The notes: generated from the letters alone by a model not told the origin. 64,000 nucleotides of DNA from Piliocolobus tephrosceles (GCF_002776525.5 NW_022326531.1:1203624-1267623); one strand, 5' to 3'; positions 36,286-48,490 are shown, counted from the first letter of the stretch. Numbers and translations are program-made.

Positions 36286-36889
36286 GTTTTTAAACTCCTA
36301 AAAAATACTTGGCACTCTCCTTTGGGGCATGCCTTCAGAGTCCAAAGCACTTTATTTTGGATATCCTTAAATGGTGACATATTCTTGTCCTCTGAGATAT
36401 GAGTAACAGCCCAGAGTTACTCATAGCTAGGACATGAATATAATGGATCACTTGTGTAAGTAGTACAGCATTCTTTTAATTAATTACAACATCCAAATTA
36501 ATTAATTTACAATATAAATTGACTGCCCATCTCAACAACTGCTTTGGCAGACAGTCTAAGAGATGCTTTGAATGGTAGTATTCCTAGAGAAAAAAAGTAT
36601 AACCTCCTAAGATAACTACCTTGAAATATATCAAAATGAATGTGTTATAAATCCTGATGTAGTTTGTGTTCATTCTTTATAGCCATACTATATATATATA
36701 CATGCTTCATATTATGAATAGTGTGAGCAGCACCTTGTGATACCAGGTACTTGACTAGAGATGTATCTGGGGAATGATTCCAACCCCTTAGCCTAAGCAG
36801 TTTCCCTTCTATCTGATTCACATTTTGCATTTCCATTCCAGATAAATACTGCCTAACAAAACTTTCTGTGATGATGGAAATGTCTTATA

Positions 36890-37045
36890 TCTGCATTGTC
36901 CAGGACAGGGACCACTAGTCACAAGCGGCAGTTGAGCACTTGAGATGTAGCTCGTGCAACAGAGGAACAGACATTTAATTTTCATTAATTTTAATTCAAA
37001 TGGTCACATGTAGCTATTTGGCTATCGTACAGGACAGTGCAGTCT
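36890..37045. mobile_element. hAT-Charlie-type MITE fossil
   Basis: CTGCATTGTCCAGGACAGGG at the left, GAGCACTTGAGATGTAGCTC, CATGTAGCTATTTGGCTA and CAGGACAGTGCAG at the right resemble the CAGTGCTGTCCA-ended hAT elements. Confidence 0.6.
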
Positions 37046-37249
37046 TAGATTTGAAAATAGAATGTTACTGCTAACAAAGTTTGAAAATCACCAGTAAAAC
37101 TGAATGAATAGGAAAACTTCTCCTAAAATGGAGTAACTGATTATTCTGATCAGTTCTCCCAGAAAACACAAGTATGTACTTGTGTTTTGGGCACATGAGG
37201 ATTGACTTATAAAACTTAGTGAACTAAAACTGGCATCACTAATCATTAG

Positions 37250-37263
37250 CCAGCAGGGGGCGC
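37250..37263 (+). promoter_or_regulatory. CTCF-like motif 2
   Basis: CCAGCAGGGGGCGC matches CCASYAGRKGGCRS at all 14 positions and is close to the strongest form of the CTCF core. It lies 452 bases from the 3' end of exon 7, in intron 7, in sequence with no recognised transposon. Nearby CpGs (CGCCGAAG, CACGGTAGCG) are unusual for this window. Confidence 0.7.
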
Positions 37264-37714
37264 CGAAGAGTAGCACGGTAGCGTTTTCTTTGGAGAGGTT
37301 CTTTTTTCCCCCCTTCTATGCGTTGGTGGTCTATGTGGAGGCTCTTAAAATACGTATTCTGTCCAGGAACTCCAAACCCTGCATTTCTTGCATATCCAGT
37401 GTGAGCTACATACTCTGTCTGTGTCTGTTTCAAAGGATCCCCAAGCGGTCGGAACTTGATTCAAAACAAAACAGTTCAAAATCCAATTAATCACAAAACC
37501 TGGTCTTTCCCACTTCCCTTTGTTAAAATGTGATTAGTGTTTAGATTTTTATACGTTTTTTTAGCTTTCTTCTTCTTCTCCCCATATCAGAGAAAATTTT
37601 AAGTCCTTTTATATTTAGACAGAGAAGGAAAATTTCATTGGCATATTGTTGATTCTTTAAAGTTATTCCTAAGAAAACATTTATGCATAATAAATTAACC
37701 ATATATGGTCTTAC

Positions 37715-37858
37715 CTCTTGATAAAGGTCACTGAGATCTTCCTGGTGGGCCTGTTTGGAACATCCTGGGAATTCTCTAACACAGCACGAATCTGGGGGCC
37801 AGTCCATCTCTGTCATTTCCAACCAGTCAGTGAAATATACCACTCCACAGCACTTAAA
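37715..37858 (-). CDS. TSPAN12: TSPAN12 coding exon 7 (residues 157-204), cysteine-rich large-loop core
   Basis: This 144-base, phase-0 exon encodes 48 residues, beginning FKCCGVVYFTDW and ending DLSDLYQE. It carries the tetraspanin signatures of the large extracellular loop: the CCG motif (Cys159, Cys160, Gly161), the PPDSCC form of the PxSC motif (Cys181, Cys182) and PGC (Gly188, Cys189). With Cys206 in exon 8 these cysteines should form the loop disulphides that present the partner-binding face. Gly188 is a known human disease position and is intact here. The donor is GAG followed by gtaaga. The acceptor is cttgcag, directly preceded in the transcript by an uninterrupted run of 23 T. Confidence 0.97.
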
Positions 37859-37888
37859 CTGCAAGAAAAAAAAAAAAAAAAAAAAAAA
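37859..37888 (-). promoter_or_regulatory. Exon 7 splice acceptor with T23 polypyrimidine tract
   Basis: In transcript orientation a pure run of 23 T (A on the plus strand at 37866-37888) is followed by CTTGCAG and then the exon. The homopolymer is the polypyrimidine tract of this acceptor. Runs of this length are mutable, so allele length may vary between individuals. Confidence 0.85.
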
Positions 37889-39639
37889 TTCACTAGTCAG
37901 CCTCAGAAACCACAAAAGTATTTTCTTAACTTATAGGAGATTAAACATCAGTTTTTTTAAATTTTTGTACCCAGAGCTACATCTGTCATCACCTAATGAT
38001 ATGTGTACAGTCTATGTTGATGATAGAAATGTAGTAAAGGAACACCATGGCTAACCATTGCATAATGGAAGAATTCTGAGTAATAATGCCCGTAACACAT
38101 AAAAACAAATCAGGCATGACTGAGACTTACTCCCTAACTGTAAGCTTGTCTACAAGGGACTACACATAGCAACAGATTGAACATTCACACTAACAAACCC
38201 AAGTAGGTGACACCTTACCTTTATTATTAAACCTCTAACCACCAAGGGCCAGTTAATCAAATTTTTCTATTGTTCAACATATTCAAATATTATATTAAAA
38301 GTTTATGTAATCTTTGTAAAAACATGTGTCGACCAAAGCCCACATCACAAAAAGTTAGTAGACATCGATTCCTCAGCCAGTAAAATACCCAAAAACTTTA
38401 AGAAAAAAACATAGGTCTGGCCAACTAGTGTTGATTCAACTAAGGTTCTCGAAATAAATGTTCATACTCTATTACCATAATCTCAGAAGAAATGATGTGC
38501 CTTTAGCTTGAATAAAATTGGAGTTAAGAAAAACTATATTGACATTTTTTCTTTTTTATCTCACTTCCCCAAAGATTAGCAAAAGCTTTCTCTGATCAAG
38601 GTTTGAAAACACTGCTTAAGGACCTCTATAGATCAGATTCAGAACAATTACCTATGATGAATAATTTTCTGTCCTTGAGTAGAGAGGGAGGTTGCTCTTT
38701 CCCCTCTAGCCAGAAACAAGGACTATGGGCAGTCACTGAGAACTTTGCCGAGTGACTGGCTATGCAAGTTATGCAGTCCAACAGATCAATCTATGTTCAG
38801 GTTTAACATTGTATCATAAAATATCACAATCCCCCACCATTTCAAAATTTAACTAAAATTAATTTTGAAGAATTCTGGACTTCTCATGCAAAAGGAAACA
38901 ATGAAAATACTACAAAGTATTCTGTGTTGTTACACTGGTCTAAATGTCTGATTTTTAAATGGAAAAAAAATCATCTTAAGAGGATTATAAATGATGAATT
39001 ACTGAAAGGTATGGGTAATACTAAAATTTTGAGAAACTTAAAAAATACTTTCCATATATTTTTCTTCTTTAAACTTGCTCTCGAAGACATGAGTATACTA
39101 TAAACATCACAAATTTAGTCAATAATTTGACATCACATATTTCACACAATACATTAAATATCCTTAAATAATATATGTAGTATAAAGACTTCACTTCATA
39201 AAAATCATAAACAAGGAAACGTTAACTTTCCACGTCCATCTTTTTAAATCCTTACACTCAGAGAAAATTAATTTCTCTCCTTTGCTAATGACATGAGTCC
39301 TTTCTGTGTTGATGACAGAACAGTTCTTGGAACTCTAACTCTGTCCAGCATGGAACAGCCTATTTATATGGCTTTGTCAGGGAATGAGATATTCTACATA
39401 AATGACTTTCTCAAATATAAGTATATAATGTTCTTTCTTATTTTAAGTATATAATGTTCAATGATGAATTTATTTTTATTTTAGTAAGTATTTGTATAGA
39501 ATTGCCCATCTTCAACAGAGGATACTGAATTTATTCTGAAACTTTTTCTGAGAATTCCTTTAAGTAAGCCCAACATCATACCAAGATATTACTGTAGTCT
39601 ACATCTCCTTGTCATTTTCCTGTCTCCTTTAATATTGTA

Positions 39640-39800
39640 TTGTGAGATAGTACCACTCTTGCTAATGTGTCAAGCTCTAGAAAATACCATCCATTTTACA
39701 TATGAGTAAACTGAGCCCTTTGATGGTCAAGTAGCTTGCTAAAGTTACAGGTCAGAATGTGGCACAGTCTATTCCAAAGCCTGTGCTCCAACTACTATGT
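39640..39800 (-). mobile_element. MIR SINE, antisense
   Basis: CATTTTACATATGAGTAAACT, CAAGTAGCTTGCTAAAGTTA, TATTCCAAAGCCTGTGCTCC and ACTACTATGTTAG are the reverse MIR landmarks in order. Confidence 0.85.
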
Positions 39801-39971
39801 TAGAATAAATAAATGAACACATTTTTTGAAGTTAGTATTCTAAAAAGGCATTAAATAAACGTCAATGGGGCTTAAGTGAGAGTCTGCTAAGTTGAGGTAC
39901 GTGCACAGAATTGCACTGAATGAGGAGCAAAGGAAACCGGCACCTGATAAAGTTGCTTTCTGCAATATAGG

Positions 39972-40236
39972 TTATTCTAGAATTGTGTCCCCCACTCAAA
40001 TTCATATGTTGAAATTCTAAGCCCCAGTACCTTAGAATGTGACTGCATTTGGCGATAGAGTGTTTAATAGAGATTGTTAAGTTAAAATAAGGTCATTAGG
40101 GTGGGCCCTAATCCAATATGACTGATGTTCTTATTCGAAGAGGATATTTAAATATAGTCACATACAGAGGGAAGACAATGTGAAGACACGGGGAGAAGAT
40201 GGCCATCTGCAAGCAGTCATAGCAAACTAATAGAAG
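39972..40236 (+). mobile_element. MaLR (MLT1-like) LTR with internal deletion
   Basis: CAAATTCATATGTTGAAATT, CCAGTACCTTAGAATGTGAC, GGGTGGGCCCTAATCCAATA and GAAGACACGGGGAGAAGATG match the family well. The sequence then jumps from GCAAGCA to the 3' terminal AGCAAACTAATA, with the poly(A) region missing. Confidence 0.85.
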
Positions 40237-41049
40237 GGATTTAAAAAACTCTTTCACGTTCTCAGAGATCTCCATTTACACAAAACAGTCTTATGATAAT
40301 GGAGGAGGAAACTTACCATGTTAACAAATCTAAAAATAAGTGTGCTATCTTTTGCAGTACTTGTACATTGTCCATCTAGGTGGAATTCCCATCAGAAAAA
40401 AAAAAAAAAAAAAAACTCACTTTGTTTTTTAACCTGGATTATCACTGTCTGCATCACAAATTCCAGAAAATAACAAGCTCTGGGCAGCATCTACTCAGGA
40501 CAGTAGCTGACATAACTTACTATAAATTTCCTAATGCTTATTTTCTCTTTGTGTTGTTTTTAGCACAAATATACAATAAACAAACAAAGTTAGGAAGCAC
40601 TTGAATAAACAGGAAATCTGTGTTACAATGATAATTTTTACCATCTCAACAGTTGTACACAGAGAGTCAGATTTGGAGATTGTCCTGGACTTGAACCTCT
40701 GCCCATATCCAGGACAAAGCTAGTGAGCAGAGATCTTGCTATCTATCATGTAAGATATTAATTCTCAAATGCTTTGTGGCCTAACACTAAGATAAATTAA
40801 AGGAAATTAAATACTTATCCATCTGGGAATGTGACTTCAATCACAAGGAAACTGCTTGGAAGAAGAGCTTGGTTTGAAGCAAGATCAATGGTTAACTTCA
40901 AGTCACCAAATTTTAAACATCTGAATACAGTCCCCACTTGAGAAGATGGTTGGGTGCAGTGCTACATGGCAGTTAGGTAAGAAATGGTAAAAGCAACCAT
41001 ACTTTGTAATGTTATTGTTAATAACCATAGGCTAAATGAAATCTAACTT

Positions 41050-41220
41050 ATGACATCATTTAATCTTCTCAACAACCTGAAGAGATAGGTATTTTTATTA
41101 TCACTATTTCACAGGTGAGAAAACCAAGACTTAACGGGGTTATATATATTATAGAAGCTCACTTAACAGTAAGCAGCACAGCTATAATTTTAACCAAGGT
41201 CTTTCTGACTAGACTATGCC
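41050..41220 (-). mobile_element. MIR SINE, antisense
   Basis: CATTTAATCTTCTCAACAAC, TTATTATCACTATTTCACAGG and GTGAGAAAACCAAGACTTAA, then AAGGTCTTTCTGACTAGAC, are reverse MIR features. Confidence 0.8.
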
Positions 41221-41607
41221 ATTAATGATATACTGACTTCAAAGTCCCAAACGAGAACAATCATTTTTTTAAAACTAAAATTATGTTTAAAATATCGAGA
41301 GCTCTAAAAGTCATGAAAAATCTATTTGTCTGGAACTTGGATATTTATCAAGTTAACCCTCATAAAAAGAAAACTTTTCACAATAATTTAGCAAAATGGC
41401 TTTTCAAAGTTCTTAAATATATGTGAACCATGTGAAATAAAGGGGAAATGGTATATATGGGAGGAAAATCAGGCCATGAAGTTACTTAAGATATTTTTCA
41501 AGAAAGAATTGCACCAGAGGTTACTGAATCATAGGCTTAATTTTTCAGCACAGAGGAAATTACCAAAGCCAAAGCTTTAAACATCTGGTTTGAAAGTGCA
41601 CCACTTA

Positions 41608-41751
<144 letters not shown>

Positions 41752-41781
41752 CTAGTAATAAAAAGCAAAATATCAATAGCT

Positions 41782-41829
41782 ATAACACACACACACAGAC
41801 ACAGATTCACACACACACACACACACACT
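41782..41829. repeat. (CA)n microsatellite
   Basis: CA dinucleotide tract with two interruptions, about 30 bases beyond the 5' edge of exon 6 in intron 5; likely polymorphic. Confidence 0.93.
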
Positions 41830-42284
41830 CGAAATGTCTTATAATTGACAAATACTGTTTTAAATTTATATTTGCTTGTGGCCTAAATTTAGCTCAGAGT
41901 ATTCAATGTAGTTTTTGGACAATCTCAGTGTGTAGATTTTTGTGATAAATGATTAGGTATTTTGTACTAACGAAAAAAATGAGAAATCACTTTAATGCTC
42001 AAGGAAATCACAAACAAGTAATTAACTGTACATTCTACAGACATACTGAAAACTTTCACATAACAAATAACCTCTGCAGAGAAATGCCCTTAATTTGACT
42101 TCAAAATAATATGAAGTTGTTGCTCTTTTAAGCAACTGCAGATAAAAGTACTAAAATAAAGGGGAAAGAATTAAAAAGGGAAAGACTTTGACTCAAGTTA
42201 AGCCTCACTCTGGGATAATTTTGTCAATACTTTTTCAAAAGTTGTAATTAGGAGGTATATTAGAATTTTAGAAAGAACAGTTCT

Positions 42285-42904
42285 CCACTTTTACACTGTT
42301 GGTGGGAATGTAAACTAGCACGGCCACTACGGAAAACAGTGTGGAGATTCCTTAAGGAACTAAAAGTAGACCTACCATTTGATCCAGCAATCCCATTCCT
42401 AGGTATCTACCCAGAGGAAAATAAGTCATTATATGAAAAAGACTTTTCATATAATGTTTGCATTTGTAAAAATGTGGAACTAGCCCAAATGCCCATCAAT
42501 CAATGAGTGGATAAAGAAAATATCTATACCATGGAATACTATTCAGCCATAAAAAGGAGAAAAAGAATGGCATTCACAGCAACCCGGATGGAATTGGAGA
42601 CCAATATTCTAAGTGAAGGAACTCAGGAATGGAAAACTAAGCATCGTATGTTCTCACTCATATGTGGGAGCTAAGCTATAAGATACAAAGCCATAAGAAT
42701 GACACAATGGACTTTGGGGACTTGGGAGGAAGGATGGGAGCGGGACGAGTGATAAAAGACTACACATTGAGTACAGTGTACACTGCTCAGGTGATGGATG
42801 CACGAAAATCTCAGAAATCACTGCTAAAGAACTTATTAATGTAAGCAAACACCACCTGTTACCCAAAAACCTATTGAAATAAAAAAAATTAAAAATAATA
42901 AAAA
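42285..42904 (+). mobile_element. 5'-truncated L1 with 15-base target duplication
   Basis: About 620 bases of L1 ORF2 end and 3' UTR (TACACTGTTGGTGGGAATGT, TTTGATCCAGCAATCCCATT, ATGGAATACTATTCAGCC, CACCTGTTACCCAAAAACCT) with an A-rich tail. Exact duplications AGAAAGAACAGTTCT flank it at 42270-42284 and 42905-42919. It lies antisense to TSPAN12 in intron 5. Confidence 0.96.
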
Positions 42905-42919
42905 AGAAAGAACAGTTCT

Positions 42920-45900
42920 TAAAGTATTTTTGTGCTTCTGTTCTCCAATCACCTAGCACCATGTCTATTGCAGAGTATTTAATCATGACAGAGCTTTAGG
43001 TATACAATACCACAGTCATTGTTGTAATGCAATACAATACAACAGTCATTGCTGGCCAGAAATCTGGTCAGTATATCAAGCTATGATTTTACTCCAGGGC
43101 CATGAGAAATTGAGGTATACAAATGCTAATCTCATTACACACATAGTATTAAAGCAACTCTGGGAAACCGGAGGGACATTCCCATCTGATCTATGAAGTA
43201 ATATAGACTGGGCTTAGTAAAGCAAGCTTGACATTCAATAAATAACACAAAGATCAAGAACCAAAAAGGAAAAAGGCAGACATGAGCAAATAAGGCTCCA
43301 ACAGAACTAGAGATTAGGATTATTATAAAATCTTACTTTTTAAGATAATCATATCAATAGAAGCAGTTTCAAAATTCCTGACCACAGAAATTCTTCATTT
43401 TTTCCCTTTGTTAACTTTTTTTTTTTTTTTTTTTGATTACTTGGAAATACACAATAAAACATCCAAACACTTGGCCACACATTTTTTCCCCAAATAATGA
43501 GCAAAATGGGTGTACTCTGTGTTCATATGCCTTCAACAAGGTTCAGGGAACTAGTCAAAGTTCAAACTACTCACCATAAATTAGTATTATCTCATAACAC
43601 TTTGGCATAAAATAAATGGAAGTGAATCAAATTATCTAGAAATGCACAATCTGAAACTATATCATTGACGGATTTTATCTAGAGAAGGAATAATGAATAG
43701 AAAGTGAACCGTATAAAAAAACAGAAATGAGAAAGCGGATTATCTGATGTCAAGTCACTTGATTTAGTTAATATATCAATTTTTTAAAACTTTACCTTCT
43801 AAAATAAATACAGGTTGTTTCCTTATTGTGACCACAATCAATCTGAGGCCAAATGTGGAAGAAAACAGAGGAGACCATTGAGGTTCTGGCACAAATACTG
43901 AGGTCTGGCCACAAAGTAACACACAGGTTGATTGGTTCCTTGCATGGAACAGCTAAAAGCACAAAGCCCATTCTATGTAAAGGCTGGGTTCTGCAAAATT
44001 TGGCAGATAATAAACTTTAATGGTACTTTTCATTCACACTGCTATTAGTGCAAAAGCAATAAAAAACCTGACAAAGTTTTTTTTAAAGAACTGCTTTTAC
44101 ATTTCACTTTTAAACAGCCCTTGCTCCATTCTGGTGATGTAATGGGAAAGATTTACAAAAGCAAAACAGTGATGTATGCCCTCAACTGGAATGGTAGTGG
44201 GCACCTATTTAGTACTGCAGTACTCAGGGGCTAATCGTAGATGGTCTCTTAACAGAATAGAAGAAAGTATCTAAACAAGTATACATTCATTTCAATTTCC
44301 TCGTATTCCTTAGAATTACTTTAAAATCAAAACATTTCATTTCAACCATCTTAAGCTAATTCATTTTGAACTTGCTGTTATCTTGGAAGATTTACCAAAT
44401 ATTAGTATGGCATATACACTCTAATGCCCATGTTTAAAATCCACAAGAAAGTAAACCAATTGCTAAAATCCTTTTAATTACCAAACAGAACACAATAAAA
44501 AGCTGAGGTAACAGGATCCAGAACTAATGATAAGATGTACTCTCTATGGTTTAAATGTCAAGGAGACACATTTATCACTTGAAAACAGAAAAAAATAAGA
44601 GAGACAATCTTTTGACCAGTAAACCATAGAAACTGATTCTCTGGAGCTGAGTACTTTTTCACTCCCCTAATAAAATTTCCAGGGATGGGGAGAAAACATG
44701 ATTTTCAAAGACAGCAAACAAGTTCCTATATAAATGGGAGAGTTCATGTTAATAAGAGCTCTGAACTTTATATTCAACTAGTTAGAATCTGAGCTAACTT
44801 TTCACCTTTCAGGAACTCTCTCTACTTGCTTAGTGCTGTTGAATACTGGAAGCATGAGTGTCTTCACAGAGAAACATATGTGTGAGTGTGCCAAAGCATC
44901 CCTGACATATAAATTGGAGTGTGTAGAGTAGCCACTGGTCTGTGGTTACTACTTAGTATTCAAAACAGTCTCAAAGCACAATGGTAGATTCACCAAAGAA
45001 TCTTTGAAGAGTATATCAGCACCAGAAATGACTTCTATTTTACTGTTCAATTGCCAAAGGACTCTCTTCACTCTGAAACAAATACAATATAATCTCTCTC
45101 CCTTCTAGAGAGTCACTACATTTTAAAATGTTGAAGACGTCCCAGGCAATTTGTCACAGATGCAAATGCCCAGTCCTTGCCCTTTCCTCCCTGCCTTCTC
45201 CTCCATTCTGACTGAGCACATCTGGGCTGGAGCCCAATAATGCACACTTGTAAGAATCATCCTGGGTGGCTCCTACTGCAGATGGCCCAAGAACTACACA
45301 TGGAAAAACACCCTTTTACTAAAACAGAATTACTCTACAAAGTTTATGGGGAAAAAGTCTGGCCTCCCTCGATGAAAACAAAGAGCATTCACAGACATGC
45401 AAAAGCGTTCGACATCACTAGCAATAAATGCACTAATTTCCCTCAATGAAGTAAGCAAATGTTAATAAGTAATAATACCCAGTGAGTGCAAGGGTGAAGT
45501 GCAAGTGGTAAGCCAAACATGACTAGTAAAAATCTTAAGACTGAGAAAAATTTCATGCTCATTTATGCTAGCTATAAAAGTTGTCCCAGTCATTTCAACT
45601 GCTGAAATAAAAGAGAAAAAATGAAGAGCTATATTCAAGTAGCCAAGTGTGGAACTGTGAGAGTGCTTCTAGATTGTGCTAAACACACAGCAACGCTTCA
45701 AATACACCTCTTACTTAAGGTGGAAAATGGTTGTGCCTGTTGCAAACAGGAGATGTAGGTTTCCTAGTCATCTGTTCACTATTGCAGTCAGCATTTTAAA
45801 AGGCTTTATGTAGGTGTTCAAGAATTTTCAGACTAATCATTTGCGAATATGAATCTTTTCTATTATTAACTCCAAAATTGGTAAAATTATTTTAGAACAT

Positions 45901-46119
45901 ATACTATTTTTAGTCTATGATACCCATGTTTAAGCAGCCTGTGGAATTAAAGACATATACAGAGTATACCAAAGAAAATTTTACAAAATATGACTTGGAA
46001 ATGTGCTTCAGACACTGAAAAGAAAGTGTTAGCTTTCAGAAGTATTGGGACTATTAACTGTTATCATGTAGCATAAACATTCAAATTAATAATCATGTGC
46101 CTAAATTACTCTAAAGTAT
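42920..46119. other. Repeat-poor block of intron 5
   Basis: Across 3.2 kb I recognise no Alu, L1, L2, MIR or LTR, only a T run of 18 near 43418-43435. I see no exon either; the longest open frames are about 70 codons and look random. This is the largest block in the window without a recognised transposon. Confidence 0.5.
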
Positions 46120-46504
46120 TGATATGGTTAGGCTTTGTGTCCCCACCCAAATCTCATCTTGAATCGTAATCCCCCTATCCCCACGTGTCAATGTCAAGAG
46201 ACAGACTAGGTGGAGGTAATTGAATCATGGGGGCGGTTTCCCTCATGCTGTTCTTTTGATAGTGGGTGAGTTCCCATGAGATCTGATGGTTTTATTAGGG
46301 GCTCTTCCCCCTTCGCTAAACACTTCTCCTTCCTCCCACCATGTGAAGAAAGTGTCTTGCTTCCTCTTCACCTTTTGCCATGATTGTAAGTTTCCTGAGA
46401 CTTCCTCAGCCATGCTGAACTGTTAGTTAACTAAAGCTCTTTCCTTTACAAATTACCCGGTCCTGGGCAGTTCTTTCATAGCAGTGTAAAAATGAACTAA
46501 TACA
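46120..46504 (+). mobile_element. THE1-type MaLR LTR with 5-base target duplication
   Basis: A complete 385-base solo LTR runs from TGATATGGTTAGGC to ATGAACTAATACA. Landmarks include CCCACCCAAATCTCATCTTG and GGAGGTAATTGAATCATGGG. AGTAT occurs on both sides (46115-46119 and 46505-46509), as expected for ERVL-MaLR. It is antisense to TSPAN12 and 63 bases from exon 5. Confidence 0.95.
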
Positions 46505-46555
46505 AGTATCTAATTTAAAAGGTTGAACTGTTGTTTTAGATTATAGTTATATCTA

Positions 46556-46726
<171 letters not shown>

Positions 46727-47109
46727 CTAGTGAACAAGAAAACAGAGGCGAGTTTCCATGAAGCCCCTCAGAAGCAGATGGGGAAATTTTCAGCAAATTT
46801 AGAAATATCTGCAGGTAACATTTAATATTTGTCTCAGTGAGTCATAGTTTATTAGCCATCTCCTGAGAAAAATCTTTTATAAATGCCACTACTTTCATTA
46901 GGATAAATAAGAATTTAATGTTCTAGTTTGAGAAACTTTAATCAAGTTCTCCAAGAAAGGGGACCTAAGTCCTTTCAAAGTGGACGAGGTGCAGTCAACA
47001 AGTTCAACGCTCTGCCCATGAGCAGACTTTAACTCACTCTTCTAGGCAATGGGGGTGGGGCGTCTCCTTTGCATTCTTAGAAAAAGCACAACATAGAACA
47101 AAATCTCAA

Positions 47110-47790
47110 CTACTGTTGACACTTTATATAGTAAGTTTCTATTATGGGGAAGGCACTTGGGATATACAAAAGAATATCAAAATTGTGATAAGGCATGCAT
47201 AGGCAAAAAATAACACAAAGTTTAATACAATGTCAAAAACAGAAATGGAGATAAAAATTCAAGATTCCTATGAAATAGAGAAATATGCAGTGTTCCGAAA
47301 GGTGAAAAGGATTGGAACAAAGAAGAGAAGAGAGAATACCAGGTAAATAAAAGCCATGAACAAGTGTGCAGAGGCAGCTGCAAAGTCAAGCAGAGAATCA
47401 GGGAACAGGAAACAGATCCATCTAGCTGGAGTGGGGGGGTCAGAAAGAGGAATGAGAAGCGATCAAATGGGAAAGATGGACTGAAGCCAGATTATAGTGA
47501 ACTTTAAATAATACACTAGTGAATTTTAAATCCATCATGTAGGCATTAAGGTAGCATCTTTCAAAGGTTCTGAATAGGGGAACGACATTATAAACTGATG
47601 AAATAAAGGCAAAGTTCTCAATGATTTGGAAAAAGGAAGTTTGCTAAGGGGGAGGGTGAAGATCCCTTAGAAGGTAGCACAAGAGGAGGGATGAAGTGAG
47701 CACCTGAACTTAGATGGTAGCCTTGCAAATAGGCAGAAAAGAATCATTTTAAAAGGTATAGGAAAAGAAAACTGACAAGGCATTAGACTC
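47110..47790 (+). mobile_element. Ancient dispersed repeat, family not named
   Basis: GGGAAGGCACTTGGGATATAC, AGGAACAGGAAACAGATCC, GGGGAACGACATTATAAACT and similar phrases follow a widespread mammalian repeat. The segments at 48835-49200 and 13835-14060 share phrases with it. Confidence 0.45.
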
Positions 47791-47930
47791 ATTGAATTTA
47801 GAATGGAGGAGAATGATGTATTTCACCAAAGCAGAGAAATTGGGAGGGGTAAATAGCTCTGTGGGAAGATAAAAAATCTAATTTTATTTGATTAACATAA
47901 AAATGTTTATCTAACTATCAGAAATGTAGA

Positions 47931-48243
47931 CTCGGCTGAGTGTGGTGGCTCAGGCCTGTAATCTCAACGTTTGGGTTTTGGGAGGCAGGAGGGTCGCTCG
48001 AGCCCAGGAATTTGAAACCAGCCTGGAAAATATAATGAGACCCCATATCTACAAAAAGAAAAAAAAGAAGAAGCAAAGAAAATTATCCAGGCATGGTGGT
48101 GTGTGTTTGTAATCCTAACACTTTGGGAAGCTGAGGTGGGAGGATCACTTGAGCCCAGGAGATTGAGGCTGTAGTGAGCTATGATCATGCCACAGCACTT
48201 CAGTCGGGGTGACAGAGAGAGAACCTGTCTCAAAAAAAAAAAA
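47931..48243 (+). mobile_element. AluJ, old copy
   Basis: Both arms are present (TGAGTGTGGTGGCTCA, GAGCCCAGGAATTTGAAACC, TGAGGCTGTAGTGAGCTATG) with a 12-A tail. It is highly diverged, with an insertion near 47975. The 133-codon antisense frame is partly this Alu. Confidence 0.9.
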
Positions 48244-48329
48244 GTGTAGATTTGAAGCCCACATAACCAAAGATGGAATTGAAAACCATTATTATGATTA
48301 GAAAAAAACAACAACTTTTGGATAGTGCT

Positions 48330-48490
48330 CTGTTTATCAAGTACTTTCACAATTAAATCACTCAAGAATCCTGTGAAATAGATAAGGCTACCTCATTTTA
48401 CAAACAAGAAAATTAACACAAACAGCAGATAATGTGACTTGCACAAGAATGGGCAAAATGAATTTGGGAGTACTGGATCACTGTAGCCGT
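48330..48490 (-). mobile_element. MIR SINE, antisense
   Basis: TTTCACAATTAAATCACTCA, AATCCTGTGAAATAGATAAG and CTCATTTTACAAACAAGAAA, then GTGACTTGCACAAGAATGGG, are reverse MIR features. Confidence 0.65.

Larger units (their letters stand above)
19781..37714 (-). other. TSPAN12 intron 7
   Basis: The 17.9 kb intron holds the elements listed separately. Stretches where I see nothing assignable are 21336-21924, 22264-22959, 23871-25284, 26137-27429, 29421-31099, 32364-33659, 34681-35872 and 37051-37714 apart from CTCF-like motif 2. No alternative exon was recognised. Confidence 0.85.

Noticed and set aside
37541..37915. 124-codon minus-strand open frame containing the tetraspanin motif
   Set aside because: Only 37715-37858 is exon, as shown by AG and GT at its edges. 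The flanking codons (poly-Phe from the T run, and sequence after the donor) are intronic readthrough.
45240..45449. 69-codon frame beginning MHTCKNHPGW
   Set aside because: No recognised family, no splice signals, and codon context typical of random intronic sequence.
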